Assembly: GCA_041946825.1 (NCBI GenBank)
Contig: JBHGBD010000026.1
Coordinates: 1-64,000, forward strand
Direction of reading: 5' to 3'
Length of the DNA stretch: 64,000 nt
Source: CAZTHM01 sp041946825
Lineage (GTDB): Bacteria > Acidobacteriota > Terriglobia > UBA7540
Shown one piece after another: positions 49,944-57,972 of this stretch (within the stretch, counting starts at the first letter, position 1; each line of letters starts with the position of its first letter). The position numbers and the translations under genes are program-made. The notes below the pieces were generated by a model that was given only the letters and a program-made list of their open reading frames with translations, had not been told where the DNA came from and did not search any database.

Positions 49944-51065
49944 CTAGCGCTGGTCGATGGGGACGTACTTCAGGCCGCGCGGGCCGGTGTACTCGGCGAG
50001 CGGGCGGATCAGACGGTTGTGGGCGTACTGCTCGAGCACGTGCGCCGTCCAGCCGGAAATCCGGCTGACGACGAAGATGAGCGTGTAGAGTTCGATGGGA
50101 ATTCCCAGGACGTAGTAAGACGACGCGGAGTAGAAATCCACGTTGGCGTTGATGTTCTTCTCGCGGATCATCAAGTCCTCGATGCGCTTCGACATCTCGA
50201 ACCACTTCGACTGGCCGGTGCGCCGGCAGAGCTGCTCCGACATCTTGCGCAGCTCGGTGGCGCGCGGGTCTTCGGTGTGGTAGACGCGGTGGCCGAAGCC
50301 CATCACCTTTTTCTTCTGCGCCAGAAGATTGCGCACGTAAGGCTCCGCATTCTCGACCCCTCCGACTTCCAGGAGCATTCGCATGGCCTGCTCGTTGGCG
50401 CCGCCGTGCAGAGGGCCTTTCAGCGTGCCAATCGCGGAGGTGATGGCGGAGTGCATATCGGAAAGCGTCGACGCCGTCACCCGCGCCGCGAAAGTCGAAG
50501 CGTTGTAGCTGTGGTCGGCGTGCAGAATCAGCGCCATGTCGAACCAGCGCGCGTCTTCGGCGTTCGGGACCTTGCCTTGCAGCATGTAGAGAAAATTCGC
50601 CGCCAGGCTCAACTTGGGATCGGGCGCGATGGGCTCCTTGCCTTCGCGGATGCGGCCGTAGGCGGCGACGATCGTGCCCATCTGGGCGGTCAGGCGCAGC
50701 GCCTTGCGGCGGTTGGCTTCCTCCGACATGTCTTCGGATTCCGGGTCGTAGAGCGAGAGCGCGGAAACGGCCGTGCGCAGCGTCTCCATGGGATGCTGCG
50801 CGGGAGGAAACCCTTTCAACAGGCTGACCAGCTCAGGAGAGATGGCGCGGTTTTCGACCAGTTGCTTTTCGTGCGCGGCGAGTTCGGCGCGATTCGGCAG
50901 GCGTCCGTTCCAGAGGAGATAAACCACTTCCTCAAAGGTCGAGTGGGCGGCCAAATCGTGAATGTCGTATCCGCGATAGATGAGGATCCCGCGCGCTCCG
51001 TCAATGTCACAAATATCCGAATTCGCGATGACCACGTCCTGCAGACCGGCTTTGACTTCTGCCAT
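49944..51065 (-). CDS. Citrate synthase
   Basis: 373 residues. Condenses oxaloacetate with acetyl-CoA (or the related propionyl-CoA in 2-methylcitrate synthases). Motifs: GILIYRGYDIHDLAAHSTFE near the N-terminus, LHADHSYNASTFAARVTAST (catalytic His region), GPLHGGANEQAMRMLLEVGG (catalytic His), MGFGHRVYHTEDPRATEL and a terminal ISGWTAHVLEQYAHNRLIRP with the substrate Arg. The short ~370-residue form is typical of the Gram-positive/archaeal type I. The distinction from methylcitrate synthase cannot be made from sequence. Start ATG 51065. Confidence 0.94.
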   Translation of the reverse strand: MAEVKAGLQDVVIANSDICDIDGARGILIYRGYDIHDLAAHSTFEEVVYLLWNGRLPNRAELAAHEKQLVENRAISPELVSLLKGFPPAQHPMETLRTAVSALSLYDPESEDMSEEANRRKALRLTAQMGTIVAAYGRIREGKEPIAPDPKLSLAANFLYMLQGKVPNAEDARWFDMALILHADHSYNASTFAARVTASTLSDMHSAITSAIGTLKGPLHGGANEQAMRMLLEVGGVENAEPYVRNLLAQKKKVMGFGHRVYHTEDPRATELRKMSEQLCRRTGQSKWFEMSKRIEDLMIREKNINANVDFYSASSYYVLGIPIELYTLIFVVSRISGWTAHVLEQYAHNRLIRPLAEYTGPRGLKYVPIDQR

Positions 51066-51322
51066 TCCCGTTCTCCTGGTTGGTGTGCGCCCTGACCGAT
51101 TCTCGCCTTGGGGACTTCATCATACATGATGTAAACCGCGCGTAACAAGAAACCTGTGAGGTGAAACGCGGAAAAGCGTCCAGCCGGTCGGAGAATCCAG
51201 CCCAGCAGGACTATCCAATGCGCGAACCTGCGGAAGAGCGCTCGCGGAGTTGAGCCGAAAGGTTGCTTTTGCCTGCGGCGTTGACTATTCTGCGCCCGAG
51301 ACGCGTTGGATTCTGAATCCTC
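51066..51322. other. Spacer between divergent citrate synthase and membrane-protein genes
   Basis: 257 bp that must contain promoters for both directions. I see no distinctive motif, palindrome or ORF. Confidence 0.4.
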
Positions 51323-52345
51323 ATGGACTACGCAAGCACCGTCGTTGGCGTTTTGTGGTTCTTCTTGACCGTCGTGGCGTTGGTCGCGAAGTACCTGCGC
51401 GCACCACGACGTCACCGCTTTCGCGGCCACGGTTGGGCGGGGCTGGGAATCGTCCTGCTCGCCGAGATCCTGCTCTTTGCCGGCGTGCGATGGGTCGCAA
51501 CCTTCTTCACTCCTATCGCCTGGACGGGCTACCTGTTGATGGTTGACGCCGCCGTCTGGAGTTTGCGCGGTGAGTCGCGACTCGTCAGCACGCCCCGGCA
51601 CTTCTTCGCGCTGGCTTTCTGGTCGGTCCCGCTGTGGTTGATCTTCGAGGCCTACAACCTGCGGATGGAAAACTGGACGTACGTGGGCCTGCCCGCGAAC
51701 CTCGCAGTGCGATACGTCGGCTACGGATGGTCGTTCGCCACCATCTGGCCCGCCATCCTGGAGACCGCGGATTTGATTGAAGCATTGGGAATTTTCCGCA
51801 CAGTTGAAAAGCCACGAACTGAACTGCGGCGTGCAGCGCTGGTCAGCTTTTCCTTCTTCGGCCTGATCTTCGTCGCCGCCCCGGTGCTGGTTCCGGCGCC
51901 TGTCGGCCAGTACCTTTTCGGGCCGGTGTGGTTGGGGTTCGCGCTGCTGCTCGACCCGCTGAACTACGCCGCGGGAGGACGCTCGTTGCTCCGGGAGTAC
52001 GAGTCCGGCCGGACCTCAACTTTATTCAGCCTGCTCCTCGCCGGCCTCGTGTGCGGGATTGTCTGGGAGTTCTGGAACTACTGGGCCGCCGCGAAATGGG
52101 TTTACGTCTTTCCGATTCTGCAGGGTTGGAAGATTTTCGAAATGCCGTTGCCCGGCTACCTGGGCTTTCCGCCCTTTGCGGTGGAATGCTTTGTGATGTA
52201 TGAGTTTCTCAAAATTGTCCGGTTGCGGGTCACGAACCAGAGGATCCTGGCGGGCCAGGATGTTACTCGAACGGGGAGAGTCGAGCTGACTTCACTCCCG
52301 CAGGGAACAAAGCCGAGCGCGCCGCAAGGAGAAAAGCAGAGGTAA
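51323..52345 (+). CDS. Multi-pass membrane protein, unknown
   Basis: 340 residues, about eight to nine hydrophobic helices (TVVGVLWFFLTVVALVAKYL; GLGIVLLAEILLFAGVRWV; FFALAFWSVPLWLIFEAYNL; YGWSFATIWPAILETADLIE; SFFGLIFVAAPVLVPA; FSLLLAGLVCGIVWEFWNYW). The run WEFWNYWAAAKWVYVFPILQ and PLPGYLGFPPFAVECFVMYE is strongly patterned and resembles membrane enzymes with acidic and aromatic residues at the membrane face, but I cannot name a family. It is followed after 2 bp by a Rieske ferredoxin, implying an electron-transfer role for the pair. Confidence 0.72.
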   Translation: MDYASTVVGVLWFFLTVVALVAKYLRAPRRHRFRGHGWAGLGIVLLAEILLFAGVRWVATFFTPIAWTGYLLMVDAAVWSLRGESRLVSTPRHFFALAFWSVPLWLIFEAYNLRMENWTYVGLPANLAVRYVGYGWSFATIWPAILETADLIEALGIFRTVEKPRTELRRAALVSFSFFGLIFVAAPVLVPAPVGQYLFGPVWLGFALLLDPLNYAAGGRSLLREYESGRTSTLFSLLLAGLVCGIVWEFWNYWAAAKWVYVFPILQGWKIFEMPLPGYLGFPPFAVECFVMYEFLKIVRLRVTNQRILAGQDVTRTGRVELTSLPQGTKPSAPQGEKQR

Positions 52346-52347
52346 CA

Positions 52348-52683
52348 ATGAGCAAGCGACCACCTTTTGTGAAAGTCGCCGAGGTCAGTGAGATTCCCGA
52401 AGGCGCGGTGAAGCACATCATCGTGCACGACAAGCCCATGGCGCTCTGCCGCGTGGAAGGGAACTTCTACGCTGTAAACGCCGTCTGCCCGCACATGGGC
52501 GGGCCGCTGGCGAGCGGCAAACTCGAAGGCTGCGTCATCACCTGCCCGTGGCATGGGTGGACGTTCGACGTCCGCACGGGCCTGCCTGATCACCCGGGCG
52601 GGCACTCCATTTCGGCCTACGAAGTTCGGGTCGAAGGCAACGACATTCTCGTCGGGTGGATTAAGCGTCCGACGACGGCGTGA
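52348..52683 (+). CDS. Rieske 2Fe-2S ferredoxin-like protein
   Basis: 111 residues with the complete Rieske cluster site: Cys-x-His in VCPHMGGPLASG and Cys-x2-His in TCPWHGWTFDVR. Length and fold match NirD/Rieske-type small ferredoxins and ring-hydroxylating oxygenase ferredoxin components. GAGG precedes ATG 52348. The gene starts 2 bp after the membrane protein stop, so the two are almost certainly co-transcribed and the Rieske protein may deliver electrons to it. Confidence 0.93.
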   Translation: MSKRPPFVKVAEVSEIPEGAVKHIIVHDKPMALCRVEGNFYAVNAVCPHMGGPLASGKLEGCVITCPWHGWTFDVRTGLPDHPGGHSISAYEVRVEGNDILVGWIKRPTTA

Positions 52684-52742
52684 CCTGCTTGGATTCCCCC
52701 TGTTCAATTTCCAGGAAGTATCTGTAAACTGGTCAATCAGGG

Positions 52743-53750
52743 ATGTTCATGAAGATTCTGCGCTTGAGGCCGAGACGATTGAGAACGCTGCTGCTTTGCC
52801 TCGCGCTGGCGCTTTCGCAGGCCGTCGCTGCGGCAGCCGCACAGCCGTCCGAGGACGAAGACGCTCGCGCCGAAGGCCGGCGCGGCCTCGACTTGATGAT
52901 GGACGGCGACTTGGATGGCGCCATCGAGGCCTTTCAGGAAATTCAGAAGAAGGCTCCGCAGTCTCCGGTGGGATTTCTGCTGGAGGCTGACGCCGTGTGG
53001 TGGAGGATTTACTTCGAGACGGCCAACCTGGTAGATCCCGACGTCTTCGCCGCGACGGACCTGCCGACAACGCCACACGATTCCCACTTCACCGACCTGC
53101 TCAACATTACGGTCGCAAAATCCGAAGCGGGCATCAAGGCGAACCAGAACGTGGCGCGCAATTACCTCTACCAGGGAATGGCGTACGCGCTGCGGGCACG
53201 GCTCGAAGGCCTGCGGGACCGCGACCTTCCCACCGCGCGCGCCGGCAAGAAAATGCGCGCCCTGCTCCTCAAAGCGCTGGAGCTTGATCCGAGCCTCACC
53301 GACGTTTATCTGGGTGTGGGGATCTACAATTATTTCGTGGACACGCTCTCGGCGATCGTCAAAATCCTCCGCTTCTTCATCGGACTTCCGGGAGGCAGCC
53401 GCATCGAGGGCCTGAAGCAGATGCAACTTGCGGCGGAAAAGGGCGACCTGACGCGCGCGGAAGCGAAGTTCTACCTCGCCAAGGATTTCTCACGGCCGAA
53501 CGAGCGGCAATTCGACCGCTCGATGCAACTCTTCCGCGAACTCGCCGGCGAGTATCCCCGCAATCAACTCTGGCCGATGCTGATTGCAAGCCTGCAATGC
53601 CGCATGGGTCACGACCAGGAATGCGACGCGGGTTACCGAGAGGTTTACGCCAGAACCGCGGGAAAAAAGGGAGAAGTTGATCAGGCCCTGCGCCGCGCCT
53701 CGCGGCTGGCCCTGCAACGGCGTCATCCGCAGGAGCAGTTCCCGGAATAG
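52743..53750 (+). CDS. Exported TPR-containing protein
   Basis: 335 residues. Signal peptide (LLLCLALALSQAVAAAAA). Three or four TPR-like units (GRRGLDLMMDGDLDGAIEAF; ARNYLYQGMAYALRARLEGL; AGKKMRALLLKALELDPSLT; LQCRMGHDQECDAGYREVYA), including a longer central insert around the TLSAIVKILRFFIGLPGG region that may touch membrane. Function unknown; presumably a periplasmic or outer-membrane scaffold. ATG 52743 or 52749 can start it. Reads towards the convergent TIM-barrel gene. Confidence 0.78.
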   Translation: MFMKILRLRPRRLRTLLLCLALALSQAVAAAAAQPSEDEDARAEGRRGLDLMMDGDLDGAIEAFQEIQKKAPQSPVGFLLEADAVWWRIYFETANLVDPDVFAATDLPTTPHDSHFTDLLNITVAKSEAGIKANQNVARNYLYQGMAYALRARLEGLRDRDLPTARAGKKMRALLLKALELDPSLTDVYLGVGIYNYFVDTLSAIVKILRFFIGLPGGSRIEGLKQMQLAAEKGDLTRAEAKFYLAKDFSRPNERQFDRSMQLFRELAGEYPRNQLWPMLIASLQCRMGHDQECDAGYREVYARTAGKKGEVDQALRRASRLALQRRHPQEQFPE

Positions 53751-53766
53751 CTCCCGGAAAACGGCA

Positions 53767-54732
53767 TCAAAGCGCCAAGGCTTTCTTCATCGCGGCGGCC
53801 GTAGCCGCGCACGCTTCCTCTCGGGGCATGGCGCGCAGCACGGCGTTGAACGGTTCGGCGTGAATGGGCCCGTCGTACCCGATCCTGCGCAGAGAATCCA
53901 GGAAGACCTTTACCGGAATGACTCCCGTCGCCGCAGGCAGCTCGCGCGAAGAATCCGCCTGCTTGTCGAGGGGAACTCCCGCCGGCGCGTCGTTCAGGTC
54001 AACCGTGACGATGTCCTCGTTGCGCAGCGTCAGCAGGTCGTCGCCCGTTTCCTCGGCGTTGAACCAGTGCCAGCTATCGAGCTGCACCCCGACGTTGCCG
54101 GTGCCGATGGCCACGATGAGTTCCTTGACCTCGCTGAGAGTGTGGACGAAAGGATGCCGCTGGCTTCTCCAAAGAGTTCTGGGAGAAACGTATTCCAACC
54201 CCAATCGCTGGCCGTGGTCTTTGAGAATCGCCGCGCACTCGCGCAGTCGCGCCGCGTGGCTGCGGAAATTCTGAAGATAAGTGAGCGTGTCGCTGCAAGG
54301 CATGATCCATGTGCTCACGCGCGTGACCCCGGCTCGCTCCAAGACGGCAGCGACCGCTGCCAGTTTCTTCAGCCCATCGCTGAATGTTGCTTCGTCTTTG
54401 CGGAAATCCACGGGCAGTCCCGCCGCACCGAGCTTGAGGTTTTTCTTCTTTAGCTCTTCGAGAAGCCTCTTCAGCTCATCATCCGAGAGCCCGGCGAAAT
54501 AACCGGCATCCGGGTCAACGCCCTCAAATCCAAACTTCGCGGCGAGGTCGACGGCCTCTCGGAAACTCGCTTTGACTCCGATGCGCCCGCAACTCAGAAC
54601 GGTGAAGAACTTCCCGGGCGGGGTCTCGGGTGCATCTGCCGTCCAAGAAGGCCGCGCGAATCCGGCAAGGCCTGCGGCACCCAGCCCCGTGGCGGCAAGG
54701 AAACGCCGGCGGTTAAGTCCGAGGTTGGACAT
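53767..54732 (-). CDS. Sugar phosphate isomerase/epimerase family protein (AP_endonuc_2 fold), Tat-exported
   Basis: 321 residues. The N-terminus LGLNRRRFLAATGLGAAG is a Tat signal. The TIM barrel carries metal-site acidic/His residues typical of the xylose-isomerase-like superfamily (LEYVSPRTLWRS, QLDSWHWFNAEETG, IVTVDLNDAPAGV, IGYDGPIHAEPFN). Exported relatives in Acidobacteriota and Planctomycetes act on sugars or cyclitols, often beside Gfo/Idh/MocA enzymes such as the one at 47527. Substrate unknown. ATG 54732 with AGGAG seven bases upstream. Confidence 0.85.
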   Translation of the reverse strand: MSNLGLNRRRFLAATGLGAAGLAGFARPSWTADAPETPPGKFFTVLSCGRIGVKASFREAVDLAAKFGFEGVDPDAGYFAGLSDDELKRLLEELKKKNLKLGAAGLPVDFRKDEATFSDGLKKLAAVAAVLERAGVTRVSTWIMPCSDTLTYLQNFRSHAARLRECAAILKDHGQRLGLEYVSPRTLWRSQRHPFVHTLSEVKELIVAIGTGNVGVQLDSWHWFNAEETGDDLLTLRNEDIVTVDLNDAPAGVPLDKQADSSRELPAATGVIPVKVFLDSLRRIGYDGPIHAEPFNAVLRAMPREEACAATAAAMKKALAL

Positions 54733-54741
54733 GGTAGCTCC

Positions 54742-54779
54742 TGTGAATTGTGAATTGCGTGGACTTGCAACTCCACGCT
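54742..54779. repeat. Short heptamer array and 7-bp hairpin
   Basis: TGTGAAT, TGTGAAT, TGCGTGG (54742-54762) run into a perfect stem GCGTGGA (54757-54763) / TCCACGC (54772-54778) with an 8-nt loop. The hairpin overlaps the lipA stop codon. Confidence 0.65.
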
Positions 54780-55689
54780 AGGCGAGGGGAAGGGTCGATT
54801 CCATGGATGCGGTCTGCTCGTGCGCGTGATACGAGCTGCGAACCAGCGGGCCCGACTCGACGTGCCGGATGCCCAGCCGCTCGCCTTCGCGCTTGAGCGC
54901 CGCGAATTCTTCCGGCTGCCAGAAACGCGCCACCGGCAACTGGTCGCCCGACGGCCGCAAGTATTGCCCGATGGTGACGATGTCCACGCCTGACGACGCA
55001 AGGTCGGCGAGGAGCGCTCGCACTTCTTCAAAAGTCTCGCCCAGGCCCACCATCAGCCCGGACTTGGTGGGGATCGCGGGCGCAAGCTCGCGCGAGCGGC
55101 GCAGCAACCGCAGCGAGCGCTCGTACCGCGACCCGCGCCGTGCCACAGGATACAGGCGACGAACCGTTTCGATATTGTGATTGAGGATGTCGGGGCTCGC
55201 GGCGAGCACTGTTTCCAGGGCCGCGTCTGAGCCGCGAAAATCGGGAATCAGAACCTCCACGCGGCAGACGGGAATTCGATCGCGCAGCGCCTGAATCGTC
55301 CGCGCAAAGATGGTCGAGCCGCCGTCCGTGAGATCGTCGCGGTCGACGGACGTGACCACAACATACTTAAGCCCCATGCCGGCGGCGGCCTCGGCGACGC
55401 GCGCGGGTTCGTCCCAGTCCACTTCGCCCGCCGGACGGCCTTTGGGCACAGCGCAGAATCCACAACGGCGCGTGCAGAGATCGCCGAGAATCATGAACGT
55501 CGCGGTGCGGTGCTGCCAGCATTCGCCGATATTCGGGCACCGGGCGCTCTCGCAGACGGTGTGCAGCTCCAGGCCGCGCATCAGGCGCTTGAGGTCGAAG
55601 TAGTTGTCGCCGCCCGGAATGCGAACCTTGAGCCATTCCGGCCGGCGAGCCGGCCGCGAGGGGTCGGCGATCTGGACAAGCTCGTTCAT
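54778..55689 (-). CDS. lipA: Lipoyl synthase
   Basis: 303 residues, radical SAM enzyme that inserts two sulfurs into octanoyl groups on lipoyl domains. Both iron-sulfur motifs are intact: auxiliary cluster CESARCPNIGEC and radical SAM CTRRCGFC, with NHNIETVRRLYPVARRGSRY and the C-terminal Arg-Ser-Ser (VRSSYHA) that ligates the auxiliary cluster through Ser. ATG 55689 (MNELV) is chosen over an upstream in-frame start at 55752. lipB is not adjacent. Confidence 0.95.
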   Translation of the reverse strand: MNELVQIADPSRPARRPEWLKVRIPGGDNYFDLKRLMRGLELHTVCESARCPNIGECWQHRTATFMILGDLCTRRCGFCAVPKGRPAGEVDWDEPARVAEAAAGMGLKYVVVTSVDRDDLTDGGSTIFARTIQALRDRIPVCRVEVLIPDFRGSDAALETVLAASPDILNHNIETVRRLYPVARRGSRYERSLRLLRRSRELAPAIPTKSGLMVGLGETFEEVRALLADLASSGVDIVTIGQYLRPSGDQLPVARFWQPEEFAALKREGERLGIRHVESGPLVRSSYHAHEQTASMESTLPLA

Positions 55690-55831
55690 CAGCTTCCATT
55701 GTACCGCGCCGCGTCGCGCCCCACCAGCCGCTACGTTCCAAAACTTTGCCATTTAATCGTTCCGCTTCGTCGTGAGATACTGTCCAGCTTTGTGGGCGAA
55801 GGGGCAAGCGTCGCAACCAAAGAATCAATCC

Positions 55832-57211
55832 ATGACTGAATCTGCCACCCAGCCGTCGTCGAATTCGGCCCCGGCAGCTCCGCGCTTGAAGCGCGTGCTG
55901 ACCCTTTGGGACCTGATTTTCTACGGCATTGTATTGATCCAGCCCGTCGCACCCGTTCCACTCTTCGGAGTGGTTCAGGCCCGCTCGCAGGGCCACATGG
56001 TGGACACCATCCTGCTCGCCATGCTGGCCATGATGATCACGGCTTACAGTTACGGGCGCATGGCGGCGCTGTACCCGGCAGCCGGATCTGCCTACACCTA
56101 TGTCGGCCGCGGACTGAATCCTCACTTGGGATTTCTGGCGGGCTGGGCGATGTTTTTGGATTATCTGCTGCAGCCCATCTTGAACGGCGTTTGGGTGGCG
56201 GTGGCGATCCATCGGCTGGTTCCGCAGATTCCTTATGCCGTCGGAGCGCTGCTGTTAATCGGGCTCGTCGTTGGGCTGAACCTCGTCGGCATCCGCGCTA
56301 CTGCTCGCGCCAATCGAATTCTTCTGGGCTTCATGTTCTTGGTGATTGGGGCATTCATCGTTTTGGCAGTCCGCTACACCTACGCCGCGGGCGGGTGGGG
56401 TGGAGTCTTCTCAACCGAGCCTTTCTATAATCCCAAGACCTTCAGCTTTCCGGTGATTGGCGGCGCGACGTCACTGGCGGCTCTTACCTATATCGGCTTC
56501 GATGGCGTGACGACCTTGGCGGAAGACGTCGAGAATCCCAAGCGCAACGTCTTGCTGGCCGCCGTACTGGTGTGTTTGTTTACCGGCCTTTTCGGCGGCC
56601 TGGAAGTTTATCTCGGCCAGCGCGTCTGGCCGGACTACGGGAATTTCCCCAATCCCGAAACGGCTTTCTGGGACGTCTGCCGCCGGGTGGGCGGCGTGGC
56701 GCTCTTCAGCGGCATGACGGCGGTGACGTTGCTGGCGTGTTTTGGCAGCGCCTTGACGGGGACGCTGGGTGCGGCTCGGCTTCTCTTTGGCATGGGGCGC
56801 GACAATGTCCTGCCCAAGAAATTTTTCAGCTATCTTCATCCGAAACGTAATACGCCAAGCCATAATATCTGGATGATTGGCATCTTGGCATACGGCGCGG
56901 CTCTCTTAATCACCTACGACCAGGCCGCCGAGCTCCTGAACTTCGGCGCGTTTCTCGCCTTCATGGGAGTCAATCTCGCCGCGGCCCACCAATACTACTT
57001 TGTCGGCCGCCCCGGACATAAACGCCATTGGCTGACCGACCTTTGCCTCCCGCTTTTCGGCTTTCTGTTTTGCCTGTGGATTTGGTGGGGGCTGCAGCCG
57101 GTCGCCAAGATCGTGGGCGGTGTCTGGTTCGCGATCGGAGTGATCTACGCCGCGGTAAGGACGCGCGGCTTCCGCGCGCGTCCGGTGATGATCGACTTCA
57201 GCGAGACCTAG
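55832..57211 (+). CDS. APC superfamily amino-acid permease
   Basis: 459 residues with about 12 transmembrane helices. Motifs of the amino acid-polyamine-organocation family: LTLWDLIFYGIVLIQPVAPV, AALYPAAGSAYTYVGRGLNP, LAALTYIGFDGVTTLAEDVE, GTLGAARLLFGMGRDNVLPK. Substrate specificity cannot be assigned. ATG 55832 is the start closest to the domain; the frame extends to 55772. Followed after 63 bp (with a 7-bp GGACGGC/GCCGTCC hairpin at 57220-57245) by the AhpD-like selenoprotein gene. Confidence 0.88.
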   Translation: MTESATQPSSNSAPAAPRLKRVLTLWDLIFYGIVLIQPVAPVPLFGVVQARSQGHMVDTILLAMLAMMITAYSYGRMAALYPAAGSAYTYVGRGLNPHLGFLAGWAMFLDYLLQPILNGVWVAVAIHRLVPQIPYAVGALLLIGLVVGLNLVGIRATARANRILLGFMFLVIGAFIVLAVRYTYAAGGWGGVFSTEPFYNPKTFSFPVIGGATSLAALTYIGFDGVTTLAEDVENPKRNVLLAAVLVCLFTGLFGGLEVYLGQRVWPDYGNFPNPETAFWDVCRRVGGVALFSGMTAVTLLACFGSALTGTLGAARLLFGMGRDNVLPKKFFSYLHPKRNTPSHNIWMIGILAYGAALLITYDQAAELLNFGAFLAFMGVNLAAAHQYYFVGRPGHKRHWLTDLCLPLFGFLFCLWIWWGLQPVAKIVGGVWFAIGVIYAAVRTRGFRARPVMIDFSET

Positions 57212-57274
57212 AGTTGTGCGGACGGCACACCGTCGTGAGCCGTCCTGCCGGAGCGGCCCTACGCGAGGCAAACC

Positions 57275-57841
57275 ATGGCCTGGATTGAAATGGTTCCGCC
57301 CGAAAAAGCCACGGGCAAACTCAAGGAAGAGTTTGATCGCGCAATCCGGAGGGCCGGAAAGGTATTCAACATCCTCCGGATTCAGAGTCTCAACCCTGAC
57401 ACCCTGCGTGCCTCGGTTCAGATCTATCTTGCGTCGATGTATGGCCCTTCGGGGCTCTCGCGCGCCGAGCGTGAGATGATGGCGACGGTGGTTTCGTGGG
57501 CCAACGATTGCTTCTATTGAATCGAAGCGCACGGGGAGGATCTCCGTGCTGAGACCGGTGATGCCGAAGTGGCCGAGCAGGTCAAGCGCGACTATCGGCG
57601 CGCGAAACTGACTCGACGCCAGAAGGCCCTCGCGCAGTTTGCGGTGCTCGTGACGCGGCGGCCCTCCGCTGTCCGCCCGCGGCACCTGAACGCTCTTCGA
57701 AAGCAGGGGCTGAGCGACCGGGACATTCTCGACGCTGTCCAGGTCATCTCCTATTTCAATTACATCAATCGCATCGCCGACGCGCTCGGTGTCGATCCCG
57801 AACCCGAGATGCTCCCCGCCCGGAAACGCCGCCAGAAGTAA
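57275..57841 (+). CDS. AhpD-like peroxidase-related selenoprotein (UGA decoded as selenocysteine)
   Basis: One continuous frame of 189 codons with a single in-frame TGA at 57518-57520. The conceptual product is 188 residues: MAWIEMVPPEKATGKLKEEF, LSRAEREMMATVVSWANDCF-Y-U82-IEAHGEDLRA, then DILDAVQVISYFNYINRIAD. In cysteine-containing homologues the active site is C-x-x-C followed by ...AH; Cys79 is kept and the TGA replaces the second, catalytic cysteine, giving C-x-x-U. Both halves match the carboxymuconolactone decarboxylase/AhpD-like peroxidase family of ~185 residues. A 9-bp hairpin sits right after the TGA and selA is in the window. Start ATG 57275 follows GAGG. Chance nonsense mutation is the main alternative. 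Confidence 0.88.
57521..57549 (+). promoter_or_regulatory. Bacterial SECIS-like hairpin for UGA recoding
   Basis: Nine paired positions GCACGGGGA (57529-57537) / TCTCCGTGC (57541-57549, one G-U) close a 3-nt GGA loop (57538-57540). The loop lies 18-20 nt after the UGA, within the range seen for bacterial SelB-binding hairpins, and has G at its first two positions. Confidence 0.65.
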
Positions 57842-57941
57842 TTTTTGATTTTGGATTCTGAACGGATCATACCCATTAACAGCCCTCCGCGAGTGATTTC
57901 CAGACCGGGTTCAATCACAAATCACAAATCCCAAATCCTCC
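57842..57941. repeat. Inverted pair of short heptamer arrays
   Basis: Left arm TTTTTGA, TTTTGGA, TTCTGAA (~57844-57864), right arm ATCACAA, ATCACAA, ATCCCAA, ATCC (~57915-57939) in opposite orientation, with a ~50-bp core between them. Directly precedes the histidine kinase gene. Confidence 0.75.
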
Positions 57942-57972
57942 TGTGCTAAATTGTTGTCAGAGCCGGTGCGCG

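Noticed and set aside
57220..57245. GGACGGC/GCCGTCC hairpin as terminator of the APC permease gene
   Set aside because: 7-bp stem with a 12-nt loop but no T run; more likely a repeat-type hairpin.
57275..57520. Reading the AhpD-like gene as two separate short genes or a simple pseudogene
   Set aside because: The TGA is the only interruption, coincides exactly with the second active-site Cys, keeps frame, and is followed by a SECIS-like hairpin; selA is present.
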